From the NCBI GenBank assembly GCA_029379385.1, contig CM055611.1, positions 12,160,062-12,224,061 on the forward strand: a stretch of 64,000 nt of DNA. The letters are read 5' to 3'. Source of the stretch: Quillaja saponaria (Eukaryota > Streptophyta > Magnoliopsida > Fabales > Quillajaceae). Of the stretch, positions 36,183 to 48,140 are shown one piece after another. The notes below the pieces were generated by a model, which searched no databases, was not told the origin of the DNA, and worked only from the letters and a program-made list of their open reading frames with translations. The position numbers and the translations under genes were made by a program. How positions within the stretch are numbered: position 1 is the first letter of the stretch; every line of letters begins with the position of its first letter.

Positions 36183-38179
36183 AGGAATGCTTTAGACAAT
36201 CTTTGCACAAGCTGAGGAAAGAAGCTAAAAAGAAAAAAGGTGACAACCCTATCAATTGGAAGACTTACAGAAAAAATAATTGGGTTCAGCAAGACATCTG
36301 GAGTCAAATGTGTGATATATTTAACACTCCTGAGTGGAAGAGTGTGTCTGAATCTGCAACAAAAAATAGATTAGCAAATGATGAGGTTGTTCACCATTTG
36401 GGATGATCTAGACCAGCACTTGTGCATGCAGAACATATGGTATGAATATCTTAAAAGTTTTCTCTTAGCCAAGTTAAATCTCAACATCTAATTTTTTTTA
36501 TTTTTTGAATGTATAGATGTCACAATTTGGTAGGCCAGTAAGTGATGTAGAGGTCTTTAACAAGCTTCATATGAAAGATGGTCAGTATGTGGATGCTAAG
36601 TCTCAAAAGCAAGCTGTAAGTGCAATAAACATTGTTACTTATATTTTTTTTATTACTAGCTATTGTTAGTTTTGTAATGGTTAAGCACATATATTATACT
36701 TTGACTAGTATGTTTTAAGTTTTATGAACCATATATACATTTCTATCTAGTTATGTCAACTTTGGCACCCAATTTTTAGTGCTAAAGTTAACATGGAGTT
36801 ATGGAAGTTAATGGCATTGTGCTTGTTGTTTCTAGAATTATGTTTGGTTTGAGTTTGGTTGCCTTGAATTCATTGGCTGTTGAGTGAAAGGTGTGACCAT
36901 TTGTGCATAATTTATGGGCTTTCAATTTATTAGTTGTTCAGAATTTATTAGTTGTTTAGCATTTATTGGCTGTTTGGTTTGAGTTCTATCTTTCACACCC
37001 TTAAACATTTTCTTTCAAGTTCATGGTATGTGGCTTGTCTTAAGATTTTGATTAATTTGTTAAGCCTCTTTTCAAATTCTAAACAATAGTTCATTGTTGA
37101 ATGAGTCAATGCCATTGTGTTTGCTTTTTAAGAACACAAAATCTTCAGTTTTAGGAAACTTTACTGCTCATGCTAGTTCATCAAAGAGAAATCTCATAAG
37201 ACCAAGTTCTTAGTCTGAAAATATGATAGTCACCAGCCTATTCAATTGAAAGTGTTTTATTAACACCTATGTATTGACTTATATTTTAGAAAACGAGATT
37301 AGTATTGCAAGCTCTCTTTGTGTTCTTTGTTTCAGGAAATTCTATCATGCAATGAAAAATTACATAATACTAGTTAGGCAATGTATCTTCTTGTATTTTT
37401 CTTACTTAATTCTTTTTTCTGATTGTTTATTTATATTTCTTCTATTTTAGGTGGCTTATGTGAAAAAGTATATAGAGAAACAGGGAACAAATCCTGAAAC
37501 TCAACCTAGCATTTGGGATGATGAACTATGGATGCAAGTAAGTAAGGAAGAAAAGAAGCCAAGACATGGACGAATTTATGGGAAAGGAAGATATACAAAC
37601 TTATATTCATCTACCAGGTAGCCATCAAGTGGGCAACCATTGAGCAGTTAACATACACAACCTTCAGCTCCTTCTCTTATCTCACCTTCACAGCTTTTAC
37701 CTCCGGCACAATGGACTGAGCAAGATCGCCTTGTTATGCAACAGTTTGCTACCTATTTTGCTACAAATGCATTTCAAACACCTCAATCTAATGTAAGTAT
37801 ATCAAATGAACCTTCATTTTATTTAGTCATCTAATTTTATTTTTCTTAAGAGTTTTGATGATAAGTTCAAGTAGAATTACGAGAACATCTCTGTTATTTT
37901 ACAAAAGTTAAGAAAAAGTATGTTATTAATGGCATACTTAGTTTTAACCATTTTTCTTAAATCATTCTTATTTTTCCGAATATATGATGAGTTTGGAATT
38001 CTTTGTTGAGTACTATATACATGTTAGAAAGTTTTGCAAATTGTAATCTTCCCTTATGCTTAATTATAAGTTAAATGCTTATATTGATTTTACAAGATTT
38101 ACACACATCATCTTCGGCAAATGTTAATTCACAATCCGAGGAACCGGATGATGATGATGCTCACCTCGATGATACTTGA
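36183..38179 (+). pseudogene. CACTA accessory gene, Transposase_24-like, with introns
   Basis: Exon-like blocks at ~36,183-36,440, 36,517-36,615, 37,451-37,792 and ~38,093-38,179 are bounded by GT...AG. They read KLRKEAKKKKGDNPINWKTY, WSQMCDIFNTPEWKSVSES, FGRPVSDVEVFNKLHMKDGQ, YVDAKSQKQA, VAYVKKYIEKQG, WMQVSKEEKKPRHGRIYGKG, and end with SEEPDDDDAHLDDT and a stop. The order and the 'HMKDGQYVDAKS' type motif match the DNA-binding TNPA-like second product of plant CACTA elements. In-frame stops after HHLG, SSTR and PLSS show it is inactive. The N-terminus is missing. Confidence 0.78.
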
Positions 38180-38485
38180 TGTGTAGGCATGCTTAGGGTA
38201 TTTTCTTAAGGATAATGTTCTCTTCTGGATATAAACTTGTGAATGTTTTGCTAAGATTATCTATGTAGTTTGGACTTTTTGTTAAGAATGTCTAAGTAAT
38301 TTGGATGTTTTGAATTTATAAGATTGCATAAATGTAGACAAATTAGCCTATTTTGAATACATATTTTGGATGTTGTTGATGTGTAGCTATAGATAGATTG
38401 GTAAGTGAACAACAGGTTTTAAGGGAATGAATTAGACAGGTTTTAGGAAAAAAAATATTATATATATATATATTTTAAAAAATAA

Positions 38486-38918
38486 TAATGTTATCTGTTA
38501 CGGCTATTATACATCTACTACGGCTAGTCGTAGAAGAAAGAGTGGCGCCAAATTGCAAAAAAAATTATCGGCTACGGCTAGTCACTTTTTCCACTACTGT
38601 CAAAACAGTAGTGAATAAATTGGCGCCAAAAACCACCAAAACTATTTGCTACAGCAAGCCATAGCAGTTGGTCAAAATATTTAAATGTTCTAATTATTCG
38701 CTACGGTCAATTACCCCTATCAGAAAGTGTATAGTCCGTAGCCAATAACATTATCTGCTACGGTTGGAATTACCCGTCGACGAAAATGTTTATTAGCCAC
38801 TCTTGCATTAGCTACGAACTTTAGTGCTATGGTGGCTGTAGCATATACTATCTTCTACGGTTTTTTGGTTTTTGGCTACGGTTTTAGGCCGTAGCAGAAA
38901 AGTGATTTTCTTGTAGTG
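38486..38918. repeat. CACTA subterminal repeats
   Basis: At least ten CTACGG or CCGTAG units in direct and inverted order, some as hairpins (CTACGGCTAGTCGTAG), then the 16-base terminal repeat. A CAGTAGTG-type inverted pair is at ~38,592-38,614. Confidence 0.75.
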
Positions 38919-40241
38919 GGAACATATAATGAAGAAAGTGATGCTAGCTTGTTAAAATTTCATAAACCAACTTGTAATAAATTCCAAATGGGGAATTTAA
39001 CTTTAAAGTTAATATTGGAATTATAGGTAATGTGAATTCTCGGGATATAGGTTAGTTTGTTGGTAAGTGTATTATATATATATATATACAAGAAATGAAA
39101 TTGGTTGCCTTTAAGGTAAGAAAAAATAATAATTTAAAGGGAACTTACTAGATTGAAATCTTGAGGGTTTAGATGTTATGGTTCATAGAAATCGAGTATT
39201 TAAGGTATTTTCCGGGTTGAATTAAATTAAGAGTTCTAAAGAGAAAATGTAGCTTAGGGTCTTGAGATATTGTTTACAAGATTTTGTAATTTGGTTCTAA
39301 GTATATTGTTAGTTAGAGTTATTATACTACGGCTAGGTTGTATGGGATTTTTTTAGTGAACCTTAGTCATTCCAGAAGATTTCGTAATTCAAGACTTATT
39401 TTAGGAAAAGTTTCTAAATAAGAAAGTTAGCTAACTTCCTAAAGTTAATGTTTCAATTTGGTTTCATTAAATTTGATTAAGTATGTAAGTGAAAATAAAC
39501 ATGTATCCAAGGAGATCGTGAAATGCCAAAAAGGAGTAAACTTTAAAATAATTAATTGTATTAATATACACATCCAAATAATACATATGATATCTATCTT
39601 TAAAGATATACTTGTCTATTAATAAATCCAATAAATGGAATTGGATTTTCTTTTTTCTAGAGAAAGTTATGTTTAAATAACTTAGGTAAGGTCAGAGTTG
39701 TCAAAATCTTGCGTTTTGCAAAATTTGATGCAACTTCAAAGAATAAACTGTATTGAAATATAAATCCAAAAATTACAAATGATATATCATTATAAATCTA
39801 CATGTGTCTAGTATTTAATAAATTTTATGAAACTAGATTTGAAATTTTTTAGAGAAAGTTTGGAGAATTTCAATATATCTAATACACTAGTGTTTTCTAT
39901 CTTTTCTAATTATTTCCTTCAACCCTATGCATGTCAAGACATCTAAAATGTTTATTCATTATCATCCTTGCCACATAAAGTATAATTCATACTACTTGAC
40001 ATGTAATTGCTTAATAGAAATTTTTTAAAAACAAACCTATCTATACCAAATGTTGATTTTATGAATTGAAAAATGTAATTGCAGCTTCAGAAAGTGTGGT
40101 TGAATCAACAAAGCATGTGAATGCAATTTTAAGTAACAAATGAGATAGGTTAAAGGTGAGTGGTTAATTGTTTCCTTTAGGAGCTAGATTATTATGTGTA
40201 ATTGTATGTGTATTTAAATAAATGTGCTAGTGCAATGTTTG
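38919..40241 (+). other. Middle module of the split 3' LTR
   Basis: AT-rich, non-coding, with a (TA)n run at ~39,072-39,088. It corresponds in position and style to 53,800-54,900 of the solo LTR further right. GTTTG 40237-40241 is the left target duplication of the inverted solo LTR. Confidence 0.5.
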
Positions 40242-43138
40242 TGTCACACCCCCAGATAAAGATATGACTGGCGGGAGGAATGGATGTCCATACTCCTATA
40301 ACCCTGAATATGCAAGTAGTGTGCATCACAGCTTAAAAATACATTGTAGCCAATACTATCAAAATATTATAGTGTTAAAATAAACTTTGGTATCGACAGT
40401 TGAACATAAAACGATTATTGAAAATATTGACAGAGATTCCCTATACGGTGGAACATACCCATAATACAATAAACAACCTGGATTCAAGTCAATAGGAAAT
40501 TGTGATATCATAATATACAGGGGAGCTCTGCTCCTAACAAAACAAGACAATGCTATAATAAATACAATATTTACGACGACCATGCATGACATCATAGGCG
40601 ACTGCAAATACTATCCTTTACGCTCCAAGTTTGTGATTTCTGAAATATACCTTGCAACAGTAGAATCAGCAGGTAATACTTTCGTTTATGACCAACAATG
40701 AGATTCTTGAAAACTAAAGAAAACAACCACAAGGAAAGAGTGAGTCACGGGGACTCAATGAGTAAATCATATACCCTAAGGATACCAGCATCACACAACA
40801 CATATATTATAGTTTTAAATGCATGTTAGAATTACTAAAGTACGTATGTGATTACATGTCTCATATGACCATAAATCACTTAAAGCACAGATTTTAATGT
40901 ATAAATTCAAACCATTCAGATAACTAAGCAAATAACAAACAATTTAACAAGCAAAGGGCCAACGAATAACTCAGTACCGCATAACATTATCTCTCCCCTA
41001 CCTGACATTTACGTGCCTGCGCAACAATTTAATTTTTCATAACAATCCGACCCACCGGGGTTGAGCACTCCATTTGTTTAAAATAATTATCAATATCGGA
41101 ATAAATCATGTCAAACATCAAGTTCAAATATCCAAGATGCACCTGGACTTTAAATTTGAAAATGAAAATCAGTTCTTAGAAAATTTCACATTGTTGGCCC
41201 TTATCACTCACAATCAATATCAATTGCATATCATTCAATTAAATCAATGAACTAATTTATTTGTTTATTTTATTTTATATCACAGCAATTCAAACATACT
41301 TATATCTACACACAAAAATCTGATAACCATAAAGCACATAATCCACTCACAAGCTAATGAATGTGACTCGTCAATTCGTCTAGCCTGTGACAGTGTCAGA
41401 ATATCCTCAACATGCTCTGGAGCTGAAAATCAAAAATTCATAGGTTAGTAACAATTATTTCAAAATCAATTCTATGATTTCTTAATCGTACATAATTATG
41501 TCTAATATGTTTCTTAAAGCAAGGTTAATTAATTTGATATATTCATTAATTTAACTTTCATAACTTAACATTACCCTATATATATTAAAATTAATCTCCA
41601 TGTATGTATTAAAATTTAACTTTAACTAATTATCTTATCAAATACCTGAAAATGAGTTGCTTGCATAATTGTGTTTATAATATATATATATTACTTGTTT
41701 AGCATTAGTTTCCAATTTATTTATGCTCAATTCCTAATTCAATTAAACTAATCTTTAATTTTTTTTTCCCACCATATTTATAATCTTACTCTAGAATTTA
41801 GATTATATTATCATCTACTTATATTAACAAATTTAAACTAATTCTTCTAATGTTCACATAGTTCAAATTTCCAATCCAAATTGAACTCTACAATTCTAGT
41901 ATTCAAATTCTTTAAATTTAAAGAATCCTCCATTACATTATTTTACAAAGTGTTTACTCATTCTAAGACCTAATTAAATACTACATTACTCACATCAACT
42001 TGCAACCTCATGGCAAGGAACAAAATCCCACACTCAACTTCCTAAGTTTTTATAAATGAACTAAACACTATTTGGGGAGGAGGAATTGATTTGTCTACTT
42101 GGTTGCCAAAACAAAGCATGAGAGCACTTAATTCACGCCTGTTGTAGCAAGGACCATATTTGCTTCCCGTTTCCTCCAACTTGCAGCAGTGTACCCGACA
42201 ACTCCAACTTCCAGTCAAAAGCACCGTCCACCCTCACTTTGTTTCATTTTCAATTCCAGGATGCTGCCAAGACTCCCACAACTGCTAGCCGTACCACATC
42301 TCTTCAACTCATAACCCAATTAACTCAAGTGAAAAAATAATGGAGAAAGGAAGCAACGATTTGCCTAAACTCAAAGAACCCCTTAGCAGCACAACGATGT
42401 CACACAAGAAGAACATACATAAGCATAACAAGGCAGCCTACACATTTTCACCACCATCCCATCCCCTAAAATTTTCTAGCTTCACTTCACTACCCTCACA
42501 CCCAACAACCTAGACCCCAAACTAAGTTAGACGTCTGATCATTCCTTGGCTCCATTCCTCCCCAAAGCCGCATAGCAAAAACCCCTAAAGCCAGTTAATC
42601 CAATGCCCACTCACTTAGCTTGCAAGAATTCATCAGCCCAATAGGTGAAGACATGGACCAAATTGATAAACTAGGAGCAAAGAAACAGAAATTTAGTAAA
42701 CTACCATGAACTCAGTGAGGCAACCATAGAATTGCAGCTTCGTTCATCAACATAGGGAACAAGGCAGTAGTTCACATGTTGAAGACGGTGAAAATGGTGA
42801 GGCAGGAAGCAAAACAACAAGACAAAAAGAATAAAATATTGCTACTAGTAAAATATCTTTTAAACATGTGGTACTTATTTCATTTCCAATCCATATTTAT
42901 TTATACATCTTTAGATAATTATTAATCTCTAATTTTTTATATTTACACACATATACAAATTTTAACCAAATTTCATGGGATAAAAAACTAAATCTCCTTT
43001 AACTAATAAGGTGTGGACCTTAAGTTACCCATATATATATATCCTCTAACTTGAATTAATTGAAATTTCTTGTTTAGGTATTCATGACAATTGACATCCA
43101 ACATTCCACAGCGTACTTTGGATAGTCAAGTTATAACA
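40242..43138 (-). repeat. Solo LTR (minus) of a related LARD family
   Basis: 2,897 bp, on the minus strand starting TGTTATAACTTGAC and ending ...GGGGGTGTGACA. A perfect 5-bp duplication GTTTG lies on both sides (40237-40241 and 43139-43143). Its end (40,242-41,240) matches the ends of the 29.6-kb and 51.7-kb LTRs in inverse orientation, e.g. GACTGGCGGGAGGAATGGAT. No internal region remains, so it is the product of LTR-LTR recombination. An open frame at 42,042-42,224 is not recognisable. Confidence 0.85.
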
Positions 43139-44165
43139 GTTTGAGTGAGTTATTTGAATCACGTTTGTTTGAAATTGTTTATGGTTGATAAGGGCCAACA
43201 AATAAAAAATTTTCTGAGAAATAATTTTTATTTTGGGAACTGAGATCCAGGTGCACCTAGGATATTTTGATTTAAAATCCCAAGATATTTCGATTTTGAA
43301 AAATAATTTTTTTATTTTTTAGTGCTCAGCCCGATAGGATGGATTATGTACGTAGATTAATCTGTTGTGCAGGCGCTTAAATGCCCGTTAGGGAGTGATA
43401 CTGTTGTGCAGGTTAAGGTTACTCGTTAGCCCTTTGGTTACTTTGTATGCTATTATTGCTCTGATTAATTAGTATTATAATGAATCATGTAAATTGTGAA
43501 TTTATGACTATTGCAATGTATACATGTATTGTGAATTAAGACGTAAACATTGTTACCTGATGTTACTATATATGTTATATACTTGTGTTAAGTGATGCTA
43601 GTACCCTTTGAATATGATTTTCCACTCACAGAGTCCATAGGACTCACCTCTCTCTTATGAATTTCTTTTAGTAACAAGAGTTCAGTACATGGCATCACCG
43701 AGCTTGTGACTTGCTGACCCAATACGGTAAGGTATTTTCCAGAATCTCAGACTTGAAGTCAGTGGATAAAAGATTGCAGTCACACTGAAACTGTGGAGTG
43801 TCAAATTTTGTATGATGTAATAGTTTAGTTAATTATCTTGCTTATGATGTGGATTGAGCAGCACTCTTTGTTGTCTTTGTGTTGTTGTGTGAAAGTAAAA
43901 ACATATGTATTTGTATTTTGAGACATGTTCCATATTACGGGGAACCTCTGCCAAAATTTTCAGTAAATTATAATTGTTTCAATAAACAAACTTTTACAGT
44001 GAACTTCTGTTTTATAAAAGTTATTTTTATATTGTAGTTAGGTCAAAAGTCATACCTCCGTGAGAAGTGTGACAGTGTTTGTTTCTTGTTTGAAGTCAGG
44101 GTTACAGAGGTTTGGTTATCTATTCCTCTAGCCAATCACACCTCCGAGAGGGGTGTGACAATAAG

Positions 44166-46016
44166 TAGGATTATCTTCCCCTAAGCCTAATTTTCGATAT
44201 ATAGATAATGACATTAAATTAATACTAACACCTACGTAACATAGAGACTTACTAAAAATTTAAGTACCAATAGTACAAGGTATAGTAAAACTACCTATAT
44301 CCTTTAGTTTTAGTGGAAGTTTCTTTGTAGTATGGCACTACATTCTCCTGTTGAATCTATAGTTTCATACTCAGCTAGCCTTATCTTTTTGGACAAAATT
44401 TCCTTTATGAACTTGATATAACTCATAATTTGTTGTGAAGCCTTAGCAAAAAGGATGTTAATATGAAGCTTTTTGAACACCTCTAGGAATTTCTGAGATT
44501 TCTTTTCAAGGTTTTGCTTTTGGAATCTTTGAGGAAATGATAGTGGTGGAGTGTTCTCTGTTAGCTCAGCTTGCACTTTCTCTTCCATCTTTTGAGCTAA
44601 GGTTTCCGCTTCAATTGGCTTGTTTAGAGCCTCCTTTTTTCTTTCTTTTTTTTAGGCTCTTGTAGTTCTTTACCACTTCAAAGCGTAATCACCTTACATT
44701 GCTCTTTATTATCCTTTATTGGACTGGGCTCAAAGTCACTAGGTAGTGAACTTTGAGGTCAGTTTATTAAACTATTGGCTAGCTAGTCAATTTGTGTCCC
44801 AAGAGTCATTAGTTGCGTCGCTTAGCTTTAGATAATTGAATCGATTCTATACATATACTATATAAACATGTCTTCAATGATGGTTTCTTTTCTGTACTCT
44901 TGCTTATGAGTGGAAGCCAGGAGGATAATTAGGCTTCACGTTATTGGAAAGCCCTTGATTATTTCATGTGAAATTAGGATAAATTCTTTATCCCAAATTG
45001 TAAGTGTTGGAAAGAGGGTTATTCTACCTGCTGTAGTTGGCCAAATATTGTACTAACTCGCTAATACAACATTGGTCATTACTATGACTATCTCCACATG
45101 TCACACAAGGCAAGACAAGGCTTTTGATTGCTTGAATCCTAAGATTGTCTTATCTTATAGATAAGCCTGCAACTTGTGTCATTAAGGTAGTCATGGTGTC
45201 TAGCTTATGTACACTAGCTACTTTTCAAGCTCTTGCAAATCTCAGAAGGCTATTGATAGTTGTTGGAGGCCATCTCCTCCAATAGATCATATGCCTCATC
45301 AATGGATTTTCCCATCAATGCACCACCATTTGCAATGTTAATGGTTGTTTTTATTTAACTTACCAAACTATTGTAGAATATTTGGACTTGCATCCACTTT
45401 AGAATACCATGGTGTGAGAACTTTTATAACAGATCCTCACACCTTTCCTAAGTTTAATATAGAGATTCTTGGTCCAATTGCATGAATGATGTGATCTAAT
45501 TACAACTTGGTTGTCTAGGCCAATGGAAAGAATTTCACCAAGAAATTCTAATCCAAATCCACTTATGTAGGAATCAAGTTTGAAATAGTGAGTACAACTA
45601 ACTATTTGCCTTATCTCAGTATAAGAAAGGGAAAAGGCTCATATGAATAGCATCTTCAGAAACGCCATTACACTTAAATATGTTATAAAGCTCCAAAGAG
45701 ATCACAAGATAGGTGTTTGGATCATTGTTTGGTAGCCCACCAAACTAAGCAGATTCTTGGATCAATTGAATAGTGTTGAGCTTGATTTCAAAATTGTATG
45801 CTTGAATTGTCAGTCATTGAATGCTTGAGTAGAGGCCTTCCAGAAGAAGAACAACATAGTCCTGCAAGCACTTTGGTTCTTGGTCTTGCTTAGCCTTTGC
45901 TTTGAGTTGGCTTGAAACTTGAGATTGGGCTTTTCGAAGCCTTCGAAAAGTTTTTTCAATCTCTGGCTCAAAAGATACGAGTTCCAAGTGTCAAGCTCTT
46001 CACATGAAATGTCCAA
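44166..46016 (-). pseudogene. Athila gag and protease start, proximal block
   Basis: Continuation of the proximal block on the far side of the 14.5-kb insertion. Minus-strand reading: N-terminus 45,810-46,016, GGLPNNDPNTYLVISLELY and CNGVSEDAIHMSLFPF (45,620-45,740), KFFPLA, then a long linker ending LSFPQRFQKQNLEKKSQKF (44,480-44,560). The protease region LCYVGVSINLMSLSIY (~44,215-44,260) lacks the catalytic Asp. Paralogous to 25,140-26,466. Many stops. Confidence 0.8.
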
Positions 46017-46100
46017 GATACCCTAAAATATAGAAAAATAACGTTTGAATTAAGACTAAGAATGCTTAGTATTAATATTAAAAATAAAAGTAGAAATAAG

Positions 46101-46118
46101 TCCCTGGCAACGGTACCA
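46101..46118 (-). other. Primer-binding site of the Athila element
   Basis: TGGTACCGTTGCCAGGGA on the minus strand, two substitutions from the TGGCGCCGTTGCCGGGGA site (tRNA-Asp type) characteristic of Athila/Tat elements. It lies 6 bp inside the 5' LTR. Confidence 0.8.
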
Positions 46119-46124
46119 AAAACT

Positions 46125-47622
46125 TGTTATGGATTTTACAGCACAAGAGCACGTATCGTCTAACAAGTAATATAGTAGCAAATAGGATATTGATCTCATG
46201 AGAAATTATTGCTACAATAATGTTAAATACTAAAATTAGAGCAACCTAGTCTTATCCAAATAGCTAAATTTTGTGTTGTAAACAATGGTTTTAAACTAAA
46301 CAAATTATTAAACGTAAATTAACTAACCCTAGATTTACAATATCCCTTAATACTTTATTACATTTTCCTCACTCTTCCTTAAATTATGCAGTGGTTCAAG
46401 TTATTACGTAGAGCTCATTAAACTTTAACTCTAAATTGGTTACATATGGCTGCAAACTCGAGAGTATATTCCTATTTCTCAAGAAAATTAAATTAACTCT
46501 TCCAACTAACCTTCTATATTCCTATGAGAATTAGGTTAAAAAGAACTCATTAAACTTTAACACTAAATTGGTTACATAAGGCTGCAGACTCGAGAGTGTA
46601 TTCCTATTTCTCAAGAAAATTACATAATTCAATTACATGAATAATTCAATCATATGTTAGCTCATCTATGGCTAACCCTAAATTCCATTTTCCAAGTTTG
46701 TTTAGGATTCCTAATCAATCTAAATGGTGATCAATCAACTAGAAGCATTAAGATGAAGATGAGCATAAATAACATGAAATTCAATACATAATATAATTAA
46801 GCAAAGCGTATATAATTTACATGTTGAGTTCAGTTGTAACCTTAGAAAAAGGAACTACTCCATATTAACTAAAGAAAACAAAAGCATAATCGTCACTATA
46901 AGTAAAAATCAAAAATTAAGAAAAGAAGAAGAAAACTAGAAGATGTCACGGCTTCAAGTCTTCAAGAACTCCTTAGAATCTCCAATATTGCTTGCTCTGA
47001 TGTGTTTTTTAAACCCCAGCCTTCAACCCTTTTTCGTAGGCTTTTTTCCTACAAATTCAAATCAACCAGGGTTCTATTTTATTGAACAGGCACTACAACA
47101 CTACCTTTCTTTGCATTGTAGCACCAAGCTCTCTATTCAACAACTAACATATGATGGTCTTATGGCACTCAATGTCAACTTCTTGGCGCTGCGCACTGTC
47201 TTCTCTAACTTTAAGCATATGTTCTTGGATTTTCGCTACCACTAGGGCCAATTCTTTACCATTATGGCACCATGCTCTCTATCTTCAAGTATGACTTACT
47301 AGGCTTTCATCATCATGGCTATACCTTTATACTATAGCAACGTCATGCTCTTAGGTGAAACCTCTAATTCCAGCTATCCTAAGCAACGTGGCGCTAGTTT
47401 CAGATTTATCTATCCACTTTAATTTGAAATAGGACATTGCTTCAAACAAATTTAAAATAAAAATAAATGACTATAATTCAAACAAAACTACTCACAATTT
47501 AAGGCAAACACACTTAACTTAAAAACAACAATTTCAATTGAATTCTAACCCTACACTCACAAATTTAACACATTTTAGGACTCTAAAAGGTAGTAAAATA
47601 ACTCTTTTTTATAGAGTTTTCA
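46125..47622 (-). repeat. 5' LTR of the Athila locus
   Basis: 1,498 bp, homologous to 16538-18049. It contains an internal ~115-bp direct repeat (AGAACTCATTAAACTTTAAC... at ~46,540 versus ~46,415) not present in the left LTR. Confidence 0.87.
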
Positions 47623-48140
47623 TTTGCAAGTATAATGAAAAAGAGACAGCCATTAACCTCAAAAAACTCTATTATTGTAGCTTTTTTTTTTCCTATTAAG
47701 TTTCATTTTAAAGCAAGTGATTTTCTTAATCACAGTACACTCACTAAGTTAAACTGATTCTGCAAGTTCCTGTTTTGAAGAACTCAAGTTTTAAAATTAG
47801 TTAAAATAAAAAACATGTTGTACATTCTTCAAGTGTAATGCTTATGATTGATTTTATCATTATATTAATGTTTATGGAAATTAGAGGTATTTATGTTAGT
47901 AAGGATATTATTTCACAAGGTAATGAAAGAGGTTTCTCCATTGATAGGGGTATGATTGCATCAAGAAATGAAATGGGTTAGGCTATTAGTAAGGAAACAA
48001 TAGCGGAAGGTCAGCAAAATGGTTTTCCATGTGGTAAGGGAAAAGTTACAAAAGATATGAATTGAAAAACAAACCATGTGGTGGCCCCTAATGTTATTGC
48101 TGCTATTAAGAGGTTGCATGCTAACTTGATTTTCTGATGA
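47623..48140 (+). pseudogene. Possible MULE transposase tail beyond the Athila insertion
   Basis: One plus-strand frame at ~47,880-48,140 reads ISQGNERGFSIDRGMIASRN, then ETIAEGQQNGFPCGKGKV and HVVAPNVIAAIKRLHANLIF before a stop. The repeated Gly/Arg/Asn pattern resembles the low-complexity GRGRG tails of some plant MULE transposases. The position is right for the other half of the 15.9-16.5-kb fragment. Weak; no diagnostic motif. Confidence 0.25.

Larger units (their letters stand above)
36011..38918 (+). mobile_element. CACTA (En/Spm) fragment with 3' terminus
   Basis: Ends at 38918 with GATTTTCTTGTAGTG, the complement of CACTACAAGAAAATC, the standard plant CACTA terminal inverted repeat. 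The last ~430 bp (38,486-38,900) are packed with CTACGG/CCGTAG units in both orientations, the expected subterminal transposase-binding repeats. Upstream is the 3' half of an accessory ORF (next entry). The left CACTA end was not found, so it is 5' truncated or nested. Confidence 0.82.
29646..44160 (+). mobile_element. LARD-like non-autonomous LTR retrotransposon
   Basis: Plus-oriented element inserted into the Athila protease region, with a perfect ATAAG duplication at 29641-29645 and 44161-44165. The 5' LTR is 29646-31955, the primer site is at 31959, the internal region is 31956-34462 (2.5 kb), a polypurine tract is at 34449-34462, and the 3' LTR is 34463-44160 with insertions. Joining the flanks (...GTAAC|ATAAG|TAGG...) recovers a sequence that matches the uninterrupted paralogous site near 24,965. 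No gag or pol is seen, so it depended on proteins supplied by another element. The initiator-Met primer site fits either superfamily; parent unknown. Confidence 0.88.
34463..44160 (+). repeat. 3' LTR of the LARD-like element, split by insertions
   Basis: Resumes the 5' LTR sequence at 34463-36010, then carries a CACTA fragment (36011-38918), a middle module (38919-40241), an inverted solo LTR (40242-43138), and the end (43139-44160). The middle and 43,160-43,420 modules ('GGTTGATAAGGGCCAAC', 'AGGTGCACCTAGGAT') are absent from the 5' LTR but present in the related LTRs at 40,960-41,240 (inverted) and 54,920-55,180. So the 5' LTR is the deleted version. Confidence 0.75.
16538..47622 (-). mobile_element. 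Athila-type Ty3/gypsy locus with nested insertions
   Basis: Outer LTRs at 16538-18049 and 46125-47622 match each other over ~1.5 kb. On the minus strand the right LTR is followed by a TGGTACCGTTGCCAGGGA primer site, a decayed version of the TGGCGCCGTTGCCGGGGA type used by Athila/Tat elements. The left LTR is preceded by a GAGGGTG polypurine end. Flanking pentamers are CTCGC (16533-16537) and TTTGC (47623-47627), which differ by two C/T changes, so this is a plausible old target duplication. Between the LTRs are two gag-pol blocks, a third deleted LTR, and a 14.5-kb insertion at 29646-44160. Everything coding is interrupted. Confidence 0.85.

Noticed and set aside
42042..42224. 60-codon Cys-containing frame in the inverted solo LTR
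   Set aside because: Not preserved in related LTRs; no motif.
16538..47622. Possibility that the two outer LTRs belong to two unrelated elements
   Set aside because: Not fully excluded, but primer site, polypurine end and orientation fit one locus and the flanking pentamers are compatible; treated as one rearranged locus.
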